Made by a program: the position numbers and the translations under genes. Positions 25,522-34,939 of a stretch of 64,000 bases of DNA are shown here, piece by piece (the first letter of the stretch is position 1; each line of letters opens with the position of its first letter). Source of the DNA: an uncultured Erythrobacter sp. GTDB taxonomy: Bacteria; Pseudomonadota; Alphaproteobacteria; Sphingomonadales; Sphingomonadaceae. Location of the stretch: the NCBI GenBank assembly GCA_947488325.1, contig CANKYZ010000001.1, positions 310,001-374,000 on the forward strand, given 5' to 3'. The notes beneath the pieces are model-generated. The model saw only the letters and a list, made by a program, of their open reading frames with translations. It was not told the DNA's origin and made no database searches.

Positions 25522-27306
25522 ATGGACACTTTGCGGGGCACTTTCGACACCGGCATTCCAGCTGATGATGACCAAGATTGGGATGCGGCAAATGACGCTC
25601 CTGATGAAGGAACATCACGCCAATTGCCGCCCGAAGCCATCGGTCAGGACGAACGCCGCATGCAGGTGCGTGCCTATAATCATTGGGCCAGCCTGCTCGA
25701 CGAAGCAACCTTCCCTTCTATCGAAGATCTTGAGCCGCAAGAGCTAACCGACTTTGGCCCGAACAGCGTGCTTCTCGATTTTTCGGCCGGGATTGAAGAT
25801 CCTGGCGTGCAATATCTGGGCGATAAGCTTGCCGTAGAATGCGGCGCCAGCGGTCCGATCCACCAGCTTTCTGACGTGCCGCCGCGCTCTTTGTTAAGCC
25901 GGATCACCGATCACTACATGCAGATTCTCGCCAATCAGGCCCCGATTGGTTTTGAAGCCGAGTTTGTGAACCAGCGCGGCGTATCGATCCTGTATCGCGG
26001 AATCCTGCTGCCATTTTCGAGCGACGATGAAACAATCGATTTCATCTATGGCGTGATCAATTGGAAAGAGATGGCCGACGCCGCGACAGCAGACGAATTG
26101 CTGCTAGAAATCGACCAAGCGCTCGAACTGGATAATGAAGAGCCTGACGAGACCGAAGATCAGCCGCACAAACATCACGCCGATCCTGTGACCGAATGGG
26201 CAGATTCGCCCGCGCACGAAACCGAAGTGACAGGAGTGCCGCAGACCAATCCGATTTCCGGCGCATCGTCTAACAAGGTCGCTTCACTTGGTGATATGGC
26301 CAGTCTTAGCGACGGGATTGCCGACGAGGGCTCTGACGAGGAAGCCAGCGCCGTAAACAGCGACATTCCGATGCCTGATTTCGGTCAGTACACACTCGAC
26401 GATCCCGAAGTGGATGAATTTGGTGAGGAGGTCGAAGACGAAAGCGATGACCGTTCATCTTACAGCTTCGCCTCGCTTGCCGATTATATTGAGGCGCCGA
26501 CCAAAAAGGCGGTCGATCTCCACGCAGAACATTTCGATGCCGATGATTATCAGATTGAAGACCTGGCAATATCAAATATCGCCGATGACGAAACTAATGA
26601 CGTTGAGCAATTCCACGAAGAACCAGCCGTTTCGCAACAACACGCTGTTTCGCCCGAATCGTTCGAAACTGACCCCGCACCTGCGATCGACCTGCCCGCA
26701 GATGCCGACTTGCATGATTGTCTCGCTTCGGCACGTGAACTCGCTCAGACAGCGCGAGCTTCGGAAGATCGCAGTCGTCAGGCGCTCTATGCCGCGGTTG
26801 GTCGAGCCTATGACTTCTCGATCGCTTCTCGCGATGAACCTCAAGAATATCAGGAACTGATCGAAGATAGCGGCCTCACCGTGCAGGATCGCGCGCCGAT
26901 GACCCCAGTTGTAAAGCTTGTCTTTGGTCACGATTACGACAAAACGCGCCTGACAGAATATGCCGCCGTGCTCAGTCATGCGCACCGGCTCAATCTGGAA
27001 CGCGGCAGCCTCGCCGAATATCTGGGCAAGGCTGATGGCGGATTAAAAGGTGTTGTGAATGCCGAACGCCGCTTGCGCCGCGAAGAAAGCGGTAAGGAAG
27101 TCGAGCCCGAAGGCGATATTCGCGCACAGCTCGCGCAAAAACTTCGCGAACTCGAAGAGCTAACCTTTGAAGCTCTGTCTGGCGAGGGTCCGGAATTCTC
27201 GCTCGTGATGGTTCGCCGCGATGGCACCGGAAAAGTCGCAATCATCGGAGAGATCGGCGACGATGTATCGCTGATCGAACGCGTGGGTAAAAAACTCGTC
27301 GGCTAG
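25522..27306 (+). CDS. Large acidic protein with N-terminal PAS-like domain
   Basis: 594 residues. The region 45-190 (NHWASLLDEATFPSIEDLEP, YGVINWKEMAD) has the pattern of the PAS_5 domain seen in alphaproteobacterial sensors. A long, very acidic and probably disordered stretch follows (about 195-395). A helical C-terminal part comes after it (about 400-594, QTARASEDRSRQALYAAVGR and AQKLRELEELTFEALSG), with some coiled-coil character. There is no kinase, cyclase or DNA-binding domain, so this is a sensor or scaffold without its own output. It is transcribed alone, ahead of the App1-like gene. The ligand is unknown. Confidence 0.65.
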   Translation: MDTLRGTFDTGIPADDDQDWDAANDAPDEGTSRQLPPEAIGQDERRMQVRAYNHWASLLDEATFPSIEDLEPQELTDFGPNSVLLDFSAGIEDPGVQYLGDKLAVECGASGPIHQLSDVPPRSLLSRITDHYMQILANQAPIGFEAEFVNQRGVSILYRGILLPFSSDDETIDFIYGVINWKEMADAATADELLLEIDQALELDNEEPDETEDQPHKHHADPVTEWADSPAHETEVTGVPQTNPISGASSNKVASLGDMASLSDGIADEGSDEEASAVNSDIPMPDFGQYTLDDPEVDEFGEEVEDESDDRSSYSFASLADYIEAPTKKAVDLHAEHFDADDYQIEDLAISNIADDETNDVEQFHEEPAVSQQHAVSPESFETDPAPAIDLPADADLHDCLASARELAQTARASEDRSRQALYAAVGRAYDFSIASRDEPQEYQELIEDSGLTVQDRAPMTPVVKLVFGHDYDKTRLTEYAAVLSHAHRLNLERGSLAEYLGKADGGLKGVVNAERRLRREESGKEVEPEGDIRAQLAQKLRELEELTFEALSGEGPEFSLVMVRRDGTGKVAIIGEIGDDVSLIERVGKKLVG

Positions 27307-27379
27307 CGCCGCAGAATTCGGGCGATTTGGCTCCACAACGCTTGGACTTGTAATAAACCGCGGCTAGGCGTTTACAACG

Positions 27380-28546
27380 ATGCCTGTCAGCCCCCTATCC
27401 CGGCGCGGTCCTGTCCGTGTTCAACCCTTTTTCGGCTACCGTAATGCGGAGCGGCTGTATCTGAACGCACGCGCAATCTGCTCGCGCGAACAGGTTTTTG
27501 AACGCCGTAGCTTCTGGCGCGATTTCGCGACGATGGTGGGACAATATCTTTCCAAAGAAGTACCAGGCCTTCCAGCAGAGCTTGAATATCAACTCCGCGA
27601 TGGCCGCATATTGCGGCAACAGGCAGTGAGCTGTCCCGAAGGCTATGTCCGCTTTGATCTCGCGCTCGATCCGGATAGCCCGCAACCCAATCGAACACGT
27701 TGGGAAAAGGCGGTAGTCCGTTGGCAGCGGCCCGATGGGACACCCGGCGAGGCTCCCGCTTATATCCTGTCTCCTGGCAGTCAGACGCAGATCGGGGTGA
27801 TTTCCGATATTGATGACACGATCCTGGAGACCGGAATCACAGGCAATCTGCGCGCGATTGCTCGCAATTGGAAACGGGTGATGGCGCAAATGCCAAGCGA
27901 GCGCATCCTGGTACCGGGCGCAACCGCGTTTTATGCTGCAATTGGCGGCAATCCGGCCGGATCTCGCGAGCCCGCAGCGGCAATAGACGCGCTTATCCCC
28001 AAGGCACGCATTCGTCCCGTTTTCTACGTCTCATCCAGTCCGTGGAACTTGTTTTCCTACCTTGTCACGTTCAAACGTGATCGCGGATTGCCGCTTGGTC
28101 CCGTCATGTTGCGCGATTGGGGTTTCAACCGCCGAACTTTGGGCAAAGAGAGCCACGGGTCTCACAAACTCGAAACCATTGAGACAATACTCAAAACCTT
28201 CCCGGATTTGCGTTTCGCTTTGATCGGGGATGACACGCAAAAGGACTTGGTCGCCTTTGGCAGTATCGCCGCCGCCTATCCGGGTCGGATCGCGGCGGTT
28301 TTTATCCGAGCCGTTTCAGACGAACCGCTATGCGAAGAAGAGCTGCGCGCGAAAGACATAATTGCGGAAGCCGGGGTGCCATTTTGGTTTGGCAACGACT
28401 ATCGTGCGGCGGAGAGCTTTCTTGAAAGCGCAGGGCTGGATTGTGAAGGTGAGGTCGAACGATTGGTTCGATCAGCAAGCAAGACGGGCCGGTGCAAACG
28501 CGAAGGCAGCTATAAATCGTCGTCAGCTTCAACAGAGCCGATGTGA
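27380..28546 (+). CDS. App1-like phosphatidate phosphatase (DUF2183)
   Basis: 388 residues. The HAD-like catalytic core begins near residue 140 with SDIDDTILETG, the DxDxT nucleophile motif of the DUF2183/App1 family. Further family blocks are FYVSSSPWNLFSYL (about 215-228), a GSHK segment near 258 and IGDDTQKD (about 281-288), which supplies the second acid pair. Yeast App1 is a Mg-dependent phosphatidate phosphatase; bacterial relatives are assumed to act on similar lipid phosphates. No signal peptide is evident, so it is probably cytoplasmic or peripheral. It is followed after 31 bases by an esterase gene, possibly in the same operon. Confidence 0.85.
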   Translation: MPVSPLSRRGPVRVQPFFGYRNAERLYLNARAICSREQVFERRSFWRDFATMVGQYLSKEVPGLPAELEYQLRDGRILRQQAVSCPEGYVRFDLALDPDSPQPNRTRWEKAVVRWQRPDGTPGEAPAYILSPGSQTQIGVISDIDDTILETGITGNLRAIARNWKRVMAQMPSERILVPGATAFYAAIGGNPAGSREPAAAIDALIPKARIRPVFYVSSSPWNLFSYLVTFKRDRGLPLGPVMLRDWGFNRRTLGKESHGSHKLETIETILKTFPDLRFALIGDDTQKDLVAFGSIAAAYPGRIAAVFIRAVSDEPLCEEELRAKDIIAEAGVPFWFGNDYRAAESFLESAGLDCEGEVERLVRSASKTGRCKREGSYKSSSASTEPM

Positions 28547-28577
28547 TCGGCGAAAGGCAATTGGTAAGGTGCGCATC

Positions 28578-29546
28578 ATGCTTTGGGTTTTAGGCGGACT
28601 GGCGATTTTCGCGATCCTTGCAGGTATTGCGCTGCAATTCGCAATTTCGCGCAATGGGCCGGCGGTGCTGAGCGCAGTGGACCATTTGACCGGCGGTCAG
28701 CATGGCGCCGAATTGAAAGCGACCATCTCAACCGGGACGCACCCTCAGCAAAAACTGCTAGTATGGGGACCGGAACGCCGCAACCCGGCAGACGCGCCGC
28801 TCCCCGTGCTGTTTTTCGCACATGGAGGCAGTTGGAGAAGCGGAGATCCGGTCGATTATGGATTTATCGGGCGCGCTTTCGTACCCGAAGGGTTCATTGT
28901 GGTGCTTTCCGGCTATCGTTTGGGTGAAGACGGCATTTATCCTGCCATGCTCGAAGATACGGCGCGCGCGATCCATTGGACCCATGAAGAAATCGTCGCC
29001 TATGGCGGCGACCCAGATCGGATCGTTGTCGCTGGCCATTCCGCAGGGGCGTATAATGTGGTGATGGCTGCGCTTGAAGAACAATGGTTGGGCCGCAAGG
29101 GCCTTTCAACACAGGATATCGCCGGTGTGGTCGGCCTTTCTGGCCCATATGACTTTGTCCCGCTCGATAGCGATTCGACGATCGCCAGCTTTGGCCATGT
29201 CAATGACCCTATGACCACTCAGCCGCTTTCGCACGTCCGCGCCGACGCGCCGCAAATGCTGCTAATTCACGGTGAGAAAGACACTTTGGTCTATCCGCGC
29301 AATACCCGCGCTCTGGCAGAGGCGCTCAACAATTCAGGCAGCCATGCTCTTACGATTTTCTACCCTGAGATAGAGCATAATGACCCGCTCATTTCGCTTG
29401 CAGCTCCGTGGCGCTCTCGCCGGGATTTGGTCGCAGTCATCGCAGGCTTTGCCCATAGTGTGACCGCTTCTGCTTCAGGCGCAGAATCAGGCGCGAACAC
29501 TGCATCAGAAGAAACTTCAGTTCCGGTTCAGGGGGAAACAGGTTAG
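28578..29546 (+). CDS. Alpha/beta hydrolase (carboxylesterase/lipase-like)
   Basis: 322 residues from ATG 28578, chosen because it begins a single transmembrane or signal-anchor helix (MLWVLGGLAIFAILAGIALQ) and has a GGTAAGG-like ribosome site 8 bases upstream; the frame is open further upstream but overlaps App1. The catalytic machinery is intact: oxyanion motif HGGS (near 78), nucleophile elbow GHSAG (near 155), acid in HGEKDTL and histidine in EIEHND. The overall pattern resembles the BD-FAE/kynurenine-formamidase-like esterases. It is probably membrane-anchored facing the periplasm. The substrate is unknown. Confidence 0.8.
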   Translation: MLWVLGGLAIFAILAGIALQFAISRNGPAVLSAVDHLTGGQHGAELKATISTGTHPQQKLLVWGPERRNPADAPLPVLFFAHGGSWRSGDPVDYGFIGRAFVPEGFIVVLSGYRLGEDGIYPAMLEDTARAIHWTHEEIVAYGGDPDRIVVAGHSAGAYNVVMAALEEQWLGRKGLSTQDIAGVVGLSGPYDFVPLDSDSTIASFGHVNDPMTTQPLSHVRADAPQMLLIHGEKDTLVYPRNTRALAEALNNSGSHALTIFYPEIEHNDPLISLAAPWRSRRDLVAVIAGFAHSVTASASGAESGANTASEETSVPVQGETG

Positions 29547-29558
29547 CACTTGTAATTC

Positions 29559-30926
29559 ATGCGCATTCATCAATCCCTTTTCGCTTATGCATTAGCGCTA
29601 TTCGCTGCCTGCGCTTTGACCACTCAGCCTGTCACTGCGCAGTCAATATTGCGCGATGCAGAAACAGAGGCGTTGCTTGCAGACATGGCTGCGCCTTTGA
29701 TTGAAGCATCGGAGTTAGAGCCCGGCAATGTCGAAATCGTTCTGATCAATGATTCGTCGATTAATGCCTTCGTTGCAGGCGGACAGGTCGTTTATGTTCA
29801 TGCCGGTCTGATCAACGCGGCCGAAACCGCCAATGAAGTGCAAGGCGTGATCGCACACGAATTGGGCCATATCACAGCAGGTCATGTGGTCCGGTTCAAT
29901 GAACGCACCAGCTCGGCACAGGGGATCACTATCCTGTCGCTGTTATTGGGTGTTGGTGCAGCGCTCGCCGGGGCTGGGGATGCTGCGTTAGGCGCAGTAT
30001 TGGCCGGTCAACAGGCAGCCCTTGGCAGCTTTCTAGCTTTCAATCGCAATCAAGAAGCCGCAACTGACCTTGCCGGTGCACGTTATCTTTCGGGCGCTGG
30101 CATTTCGGGCCGCGGTTCACTCGCCTTTTTCGAACGACTCCGCAATCTGGAGATTCGCCGGGGGTTCAGCCAAGCTGACGATGCCGCCTATGGCCGGACC
30201 CACCCTCTTGCCGGAGATCGCCTTCAAACATTGCGCGGCCTTTACGCCGAGGATCCAGCCTGGGATGCACCGGACGATCCAGATTTGCAGGCAAGATTCC
30301 TGGCCGCGCGCGCCAAATTATACGGTTTTTTGGCTCCGCCAGAACGTACTTTCCAACTGTATCCCGAAAGCGATACGGGAGTGCCTGCGCGCTATGCCCG
30401 CGCTTACGCCTTTCACAAGGATGCACAGATAGATAAAGCTCTGGCAGAGGCCGATGCTTTGCTCGCCACGGAACCAAACAACCCATATTACCTTGAGCTA
30501 AAAGGCCAGGTCCTGCTTGAATCCGGGCGCCCTCAAGAGGCCTTGGCACCATTACGCCGCGCAACCAACCTTACGCTTAACCAGCCGCTAATCGCGGGAA
30601 TATTTGGCCATGCGTTGATCGCGACCGAGGATGAAAGCAATTACGCCGAAGCGGAAAGAGTGTTGCGCGCGGCAGTTGCGAAAGACCGGTTCAACCCGTT
30701 TGCCTGGTATCAGCTGGGCGTCGTCTATGCGGCGCGCGGTGACATTCCCCGAGCACGCCTTGCCAGCGCAGAACAACAGGTGTTGAGCCGCAATTATCCC
30801 GCTGCCATCCGCAGCGCTCAGGCTGCCGAAGCTGGCATACCGCGCGGAACGCCAGATTGGATCCGCGCACAAGATATTGGGCTCGAAGCGCGCGCCGCGC
30901 TGGAACGTATTCGCGACAGCCGTTAA
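29559..30926 (+). CDS. M48 family metalloprotease with TPR region (BepA-like)
   Basis: 455 residues with a signal peptide (MRIHQSLFAYALALFAACAL, cleavage near TAQS). The zinc motif HELGH lies near 100-104 in GVIAHELGHITAGH, and a downstream EAATDLAGARYL supplies the third ligand. The C-terminal 200 residues form tetratricopeptide-like helices (EADALLATEPNNPYYLELKG, LRRATNLTLNQPLIAGIFGH). This layout is that of BepA/YfgC, a periplasmic protease and chaperone that maintains outer-membrane proteins such as LptD and BamA. It is followed closely by a DsbA-like gene and a second M48 gene, suggesting an envelope quality-control operon. Confidence 0.88.
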   Translation: MRIHQSLFAYALALFAACALTTQPVTAQSILRDAETEALLADMAAPLIEASELEPGNVEIVLINDSSINAFVAGGQVVYVHAGLINAAETANEVQGVIAHELGHITAGHVVRFNERTSSAQGITILSLLLGVGAALAGAGDAALGAVLAGQQAALGSFLAFNRNQEAATDLAGARYLSGAGISGRGSLAFFERLRNLEIRRGFSQADDAAYGRTHPLAGDRLQTLRGLYAEDPAWDAPDDPDLQARFLAARAKLYGFLAPPERTFQLYPESDTGVPARYARAYAFHKDAQIDKALAEADALLATEPNNPYYLELKGQVLLESGRPQEALAPLRRATNLTLNQPLIAGIFGHALIATEDESNYAEAERVLRAAVAKDRFNPFAWYQLGVVYAARGDIPRARLASAEQQVLSRNYPAAIRSAQAAEAGIPRGTPDWIRAQDIGLEARAALERIRDSR

Positions 30927-30935
30927 GGCAAATTT

Positions 30936-31649
30936 ATGGAACAAACCCAATCTTCACACCTGCGTAACACGCTGCTCACCGCGCTGCTCGCGCTTGTCTT
31001 TGGTTTTCTTGGGGCAGCGACATGGTCTTATGCCGGTCTCGCCGACAACCGAACGCGCGCCTATCTGCTCGACAATCCCAGTATCCTGCAAGAGGTCGCC
31101 GAAGCTCTCGCCGTTGAACAATCGCGCGAACGCCTCTCGTCATTGGGTGATGAACTATACGAACCCTTCCCCGGCGCTGTAATCGGCAATCCTGAGGGGT
31201 CAAAGGTCCTGATTGAATTCTCAGACTACAATTGCCCTTATTGCGAGGCGAGCCTTGAGGATGTCACCCGGCTTGTCGCCGAAGATCCTGACTTGAAAGT
31301 CGTCATGCGCGAATGGCCAATCTTTGAAGGCAGCGAAGGCGCAGCGCGAATGGCGCTGGCCGCCGGGATGCAAGGCAAATACTACGAATTTCATGAGAAG
31401 ATATTCGAGATCGGTCCGGCCAATCCGGAAACTGTCGAAGCCGCCGCGCAGGCCATTGGGCTCGATATGGAACGCGCGCGCGCAGATGCTGCATCAGATG
31501 CAGTATCGGTTGAATTGGCGCGAAACCTCTCCTTTGCACAATCACTTGGCTTTAGTGGCACACCTGCTTTCATCGCTGTCGAAACACCGCTGGCAGGCGC
31601 AGTTGGGTATGAGCGCCTGAAAGAAGCTCTCGATAATTCTGAGAGTTAA
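30936..31649 (+). CDS. DsbA-family thiol-disulfide oxidoreductase
   Basis: 237 residues with an N-terminal signal-anchor (about 12-33). A short helical region follows, then a thioredoxin fold with active site CPYC (about 99-102, in SDYNCPYCEAS) and the cis-proline loop SGTPAFI (about 205-211). The N-terminal helices (LDNPSILQEVAEALAVEQS) resemble the oligomerisation arm of ScsC/BcDsbA-like proteins. It would form or shuffle disulfides in the periplasm. It lies between two M48 protease genes and overlaps the next by one base (TAATG). Partners such as DsbB are not in the window. Confidence 0.88.
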   Translation: MEQTQSSHLRNTLLTALLALVFGFLGAATWSYAGLADNRTRAYLLDNPSILQEVAEALAVEQSRERLSSLGDELYEPFPGAVIGNPEGSKVLIEFSDYNCPYCEASLEDVTRLVAEDPDLKVVMREWPIFEGSEGAARMALAAGMQGKYYEFHEKIFEIGPANPETVEAAAQAIGLDMERARADAASDAVSVELARNLSFAQSLGFSGTPAFIAVETPLAGAVGYERLKEALDNSES

Positions 31650-32641
31650 TGCGGATCCTCGCTGCCTTGGGTTCGGCGCTTTTGGTGCTCCCTGCCACTG
31701 TGATGGCCGATGTCGATTGGGATCGTATCGACTTGGCCCAAGAACGCGCCGCGATTGAGCGGTTTCAAGCATTCGATCAGAAAATGCAGGATGTCGGCTG
31801 GAAAATGGTGCGCGGCAATGCCGCTTTCTGCGACGATGTGACCCCTTCTACCGGACTGCAATTGCAAGATTTGGCGAGCTATGGCGCGCCGGAAGTTGCT
31901 CGTGCAGCGTTGGAGCTTAATGGTAATTTTGCAGTCCAGACCGCCGCGAGCGGATCACCTGCTGCCGATACCGGACTGTTTACCGCAAATCGCGAGATTT
32001 CTCGGTTGGGTGATTCTGATCCCAATACTTGGGATGCCGATGATAAGCTTGATTGGCAGCGTCTGACCCGTGCGCATGACCATGTGGATGCGATGCTGGT
32101 CGAACATGGCGGTATCGCAATCACCTTTGCCAATGGCGAAACCGCACGCCTGACGCCGGTCGAGGTTTGCACCACCCGGTTCGAATTGATGGGAGCAGGT
32201 CGGCGCGCGGTCGCGGATGGAAAGCGGGTCGTTATCGGCATCGATTTCCCCGGCTTCGCATATGAAGAAGACATCTTTGCCGGTGTTATTGCGCATGAAT
32301 TGGCGCACAATCTGCTGGGCCACAGCAAATGGTTGGACCGCAATGGTCGTAATCGCCGCAATGTCCGCAGGACTGAACGTGAGGCAGACCGGTTGATGCC
32401 ATGGTTGCTTGCCAATGCTGGCTATGATCCGGTCGCAGCCCAGCAATTTATGGAAGAATGGGGACCGCGTCATGATGGCGGCCTATTGCGCAATCGTTCG
32501 CATGATGGCTGGGACGAGCGCGCTGAATTCATCGCTGCTGAAATACCGACCATCCGCGCATTGATGGACAGCAACGGCGCAGCTGATTGGCGCACCCATT
32601 TTGTTCGCGAATTGGACCCCAATGCAGGACTTCCAGGTTAG
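31649..32641 (+). CDS. M48-type metallopeptidase, exported
   Basis: 330 residues beginning with a short signal peptide (MRILAALGSALLVLPATVMA). The zinc motif HELAH occurs near 215-219 in IAHELAHNLLGH, followed by EREADRL, which provides the third ligand and is typical of M48 family proteases. The region before it (about 25-200) has no known domain and shows a predicted beta-rich pattern. It is translationally coupled with the DsbA-like gene. Along with the BepA-like protein upstream it makes two M48 proteases in one probable operon; they are not close paralogues. Confidence 0.82.
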   Translation: MRILAALGSALLVLPATVMADVDWDRIDLAQERAAIERFQAFDQKMQDVGWKMVRGNAAFCDDVTPSTGLQLQDLASYGAPEVARAALELNGNFAVQTAASGSPAADTGLFTANREISRLGDSDPNTWDADDKLDWQRLTRAHDHVDAMLVEHGGIAITFANGETARLTPVEVCTTRFELMGAGRRAVADGKRVVIGIDFPGFAYEEDIFAGVIAHELAHNLLGHSKWLDRNGRNRRNVRRTEREADRLMPWLLANAGYDPVAAQQFMEEWGPRHDGGLLRNRSHDGWDERAEFIAAEIPTIRALMDSNGAADWRTHFVRELDPNAGLPG

Positions 32642-32752
32642 GGCATCGATGCGCGAAAGCTGCGCCCAACGGTTCATCGCTTGCGCCCATTCCACCCGCC
32701 CAAACACGTTTGGGCCTGCAAGAGGCGCGAAATTGCGCTACATAGGGCGCTA

Positions 32753-34033
32753 ATGTCGATGATACGTATCCAGCCGGCGCCGTTTTTTGCGAGCAAGAAC
32801 CGGGCCTTTTGGAACCTCCAACTGGCAGGTTGGGGCGGCGCATTTCTACTGCGCGCGCTCAATACGCTGGCCAATGGGCTCCCCTACAATCAGCTAATTT
32901 TGATCCTTGTGACCACCATAACCGGCTTTTCGATCAGCCTTGTCCTGTCTGTCGTTTACCGTCAGTTGATCGACCGTCGGCCGATCGTGACATGGAGCGG
33001 CACCGCGATTGCATTATTCATTGGTGTGATCGTCCACGCTTCTATCGACGCATGGGTGCAGGATCTGTATTACGCGGGCAGTCGCGATACGACCTTTGCC
33101 CAACGTTTTATCGGAATCACCTATATCCCGCTCACTCTGCTGGGCGGGTGGAGCGCATTGTATTACGCGATCAACTTCTTCCTAACGGTCGAAGAACAGG
33201 CAGATCGGCTGGAGCGTCTGGAAACGCAGGCGACATCGGCGCAGCTTGCGATGCTGCGATATCAGCTTAACCCGCATTTCCTATTCAACACGCTCAATTC
33301 AATCAGCACGCTGGTCCTGCTCAAACAGACAGAACCTGCCAATGCGATGCTCACACGCCTTTCCGGATTTCTCCGCCACACGCTTATCACTGAACCAGGC
33401 AGCCAGGTGACATTGGCGCAAGAGATTGAGACGCTGCAACTTTATCTCGATATTGAGCGGATGCGGTTCGAAGAACGTTTGCGTACCCATTTCGATATAG
33501 AGGACGCAGCACTGGAGGCACAGCTCCCATCTATGCTGCTCCAGCCGCTCATCGAAAATGCAGTCAAATATGCGGTTAGTCCGCAAGAGGAAGGCGCACG
33601 AATTTCGCTCACAGCGCGGGTGATCGGTCAACGTCTGCGCGTTGCGGTTGAGGATACAGGGCCGGGGGTAGACGGCCCTGCTCAGCTCAATATGCTCGAA
33701 TACACAGATGAAGGCGCAGCCAAGCCAGCATCCAGTGCGACTTCGACCGGCGTTGGCCTTGGCAATATCCGTAACCGGCTGATGCAGGGTTACGGCAATA
33801 ATCACCTGTTCGAAACCAGCTCCCGACCCGGCGGCGGCTTCACAGTGCTGATTGAAATCCCATATGAGCGCGCACCTGAAAAGGCGAATCGCGCACCCAA
33901 TAGCCAAGCCCCGATTGGTAAAAACACCCAGTCAAATCCCCCGCCCGCAGAATCTAACACGCCCTCCCCCTTGGGCGAACAATCAGCCTCTGTGATCAAC
34001 CTTAATCCCCAACGCGCCATTGGAAATTCGTGA
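32753..34033 (+). CDS. LytS-type sensor histidine kinase (His_kinase family)
   Basis: 426 residues from ATG 32753; an upstream in-frame start (32681) is less likely. The N-terminal 140 residues carry four hydrophobic helices (about 22-40, 45-65, 78-96, 120-142). A dimerisation segment follows, then the phosphoacceptor in LNPHFLFNTLNSIS (histidine near 175). The ATPase domain shows LIENAVKYA (N box), EDTGPGVD (G1) and GVGLGNIRNRL (G2). The C-terminus beyond about 380 is a proline-rich extension. Its start-to-stop junction with the LytTR regulator (TGATG) makes a two-component pair. The signal it senses is unknown. Confidence 0.88.
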   Translation: MSMIRIQPAPFFASKNRAFWNLQLAGWGGAFLLRALNTLANGLPYNQLILILVTTITGFSISLVLSVVYRQLIDRRPIVTWSGTAIALFIGVIVHASIDAWVQDLYYAGSRDTTFAQRFIGITYIPLTLLGGWSALYYAINFFLTVEEQADRLERLETQATSAQLAMLRYQLNPHFLFNTLNSISTLVLLKQTEPANAMLTRLSGFLRHTLITEPGSQVTLAQEIETLQLYLDIERMRFEERLRTHFDIEDAALEAQLPSMLLQPLIENAVKYAVSPQEEGARISLTARVIGQRLRVAVEDTGPGVDGPAQLNMLEYTDEGAAKPASSATSTGVGLGNIRNRLMQGYGNNHLFETSSRPGGGFTVLIEIPYERAPEKANRAPNSQAPIGKNTQSNPPPAESNTPSPLGEQSASVINLNPQRAIGNS

Positions 34034-34830
34034 TGACCATCCGCACTATTCTCGTCGATGATGAAAAGCTCGCCATTCAAGGCCTGCAGGTCAGGCTCCA
34101 GCCGTTTGACGATGTCGAAGTGATCGACACATGTTCAAACGGTCGCGAGGCGATCCGCAAGATCAAGACCGAAAAACCAGACCTCGTCTTCCTCGACATT
34201 CAGATGCCGGGCTTTGACGGATTTTCTGTCGTTAAAGGCGTGATGGAAATCGAACCACCGCTGTTCGTCTTCGTCACCGCCTATGAAGAGCACGCGATCC
34301 GCGCATTCGAAGCCAACGCCGTCAATTACCTGATGAAACCGGTCGATGAAGACAAACTAGCCGACACAATCGAACGTGTGCGCCAACGTCTGGCGGAAAA
34401 GAAATCATCGGAAGATGCAGAACATCTGCTTGATGTGCTTTCCGAAGTCGCACCCGATCGGGCAGCAGATTTTGGTGAAGAAACAGGCGAAAGCGCCGAC
34501 CGCTTTGAAAAGCTCATCAACGTGAAGGATCGCGGGCAAATCTTCCGTGTCGAGGTTGACTCCATCGAACATATTGATGCCGCTGGCGATTATATGTGCA
34601 TCTTTACCGGCGACAATTCGCTGATCCTGCGTGAGACGATGAAGGATCTGGAACGCCGTTTGGATCCACGCAAATTTCAACGCGTCCACCGCTCCACCAT
34701 CGTAAACCTTGATCAGGTCCGGCAGGTGAAACCGCACACAAATGGTGAGTGCTTCCTGGTGCTTGATTCGGGCGCCGAGGTGAAAGTTTCGCGATCCTAT
34801 CGCGATGTCGTCGCGCGATTCGTGCACTGA
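34033..34830 (+). CDS. LytTR-family response regulator
   Basis: 265 residues from ATG 34033, overlapping the kinase stop; a GTG one codon upstream is also possible. The receiver domain (1-125) has the acidic pair VDDE at the start, the phosphorylation site LVFLDIQMPG (Asp near 54), and the conserved Thr/Ala and Lys (FVTAYEEHA, LMKPVDED). The C-terminal LytTR domain (about 160-265) has KDRGQIFRVEVDSIEHIDA and FQRVHRSTIVNLDQV, which bind DNA through beta-strands rather than a helix-turn-helix. LytTR regulators often control envelope or virulence-type genes; the targets here cannot be read. Confidence 0.92.
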   Translation: MTIRTILVDDEKLAIQGLQVRLQPFDDVEVIDTCSNGREAIRKIKTEKPDLVFLDIQMPGFDGFSVVKGVMEIEPPLFVFVTAYEEHAIRAFEANAVNYLMKPVDEDKLADTIERVRQRLAEKKSSEDAEHLLDVLSEVAPDRAADFGEETGESADRFEKLINVKDRGQIFRVEVDSIEHIDAAGDYMCIFTGDNSLILRETMKDLERRLDPRKFQRVHRSTIVNLDQVRQVKPHTNGECFLVLDSGAEVKVSRSYRDVVARFVH

Positions 34831-34838
34831 TTTTTGCG

Positions 34839-34858
34839 CGCACCCCATCCGGGGTGCG
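34839..34858 (+). terminator. Hairpin after the LytTR gene
   Basis: CGCACCCC pairs perfectly with GGGGTGCG around the loop ATCC, nine bases after the stop codon. No T tract follows, so this could be a factor-independent pause or an mRNA stabiliser. A second small hairpin, CGGCC-TAAA-GGCCG, lies at about 34876-34889, before nadC. Confidence 0.4.
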
Positions 34859-34939
34859 GTGTCTTCGCTCAATCGGCCTAAAGGCCGCGTCGCTGCGGGC
34901 GCGCTTGCGCAAAGCAGACCACTCATCCAAACAGCACCC

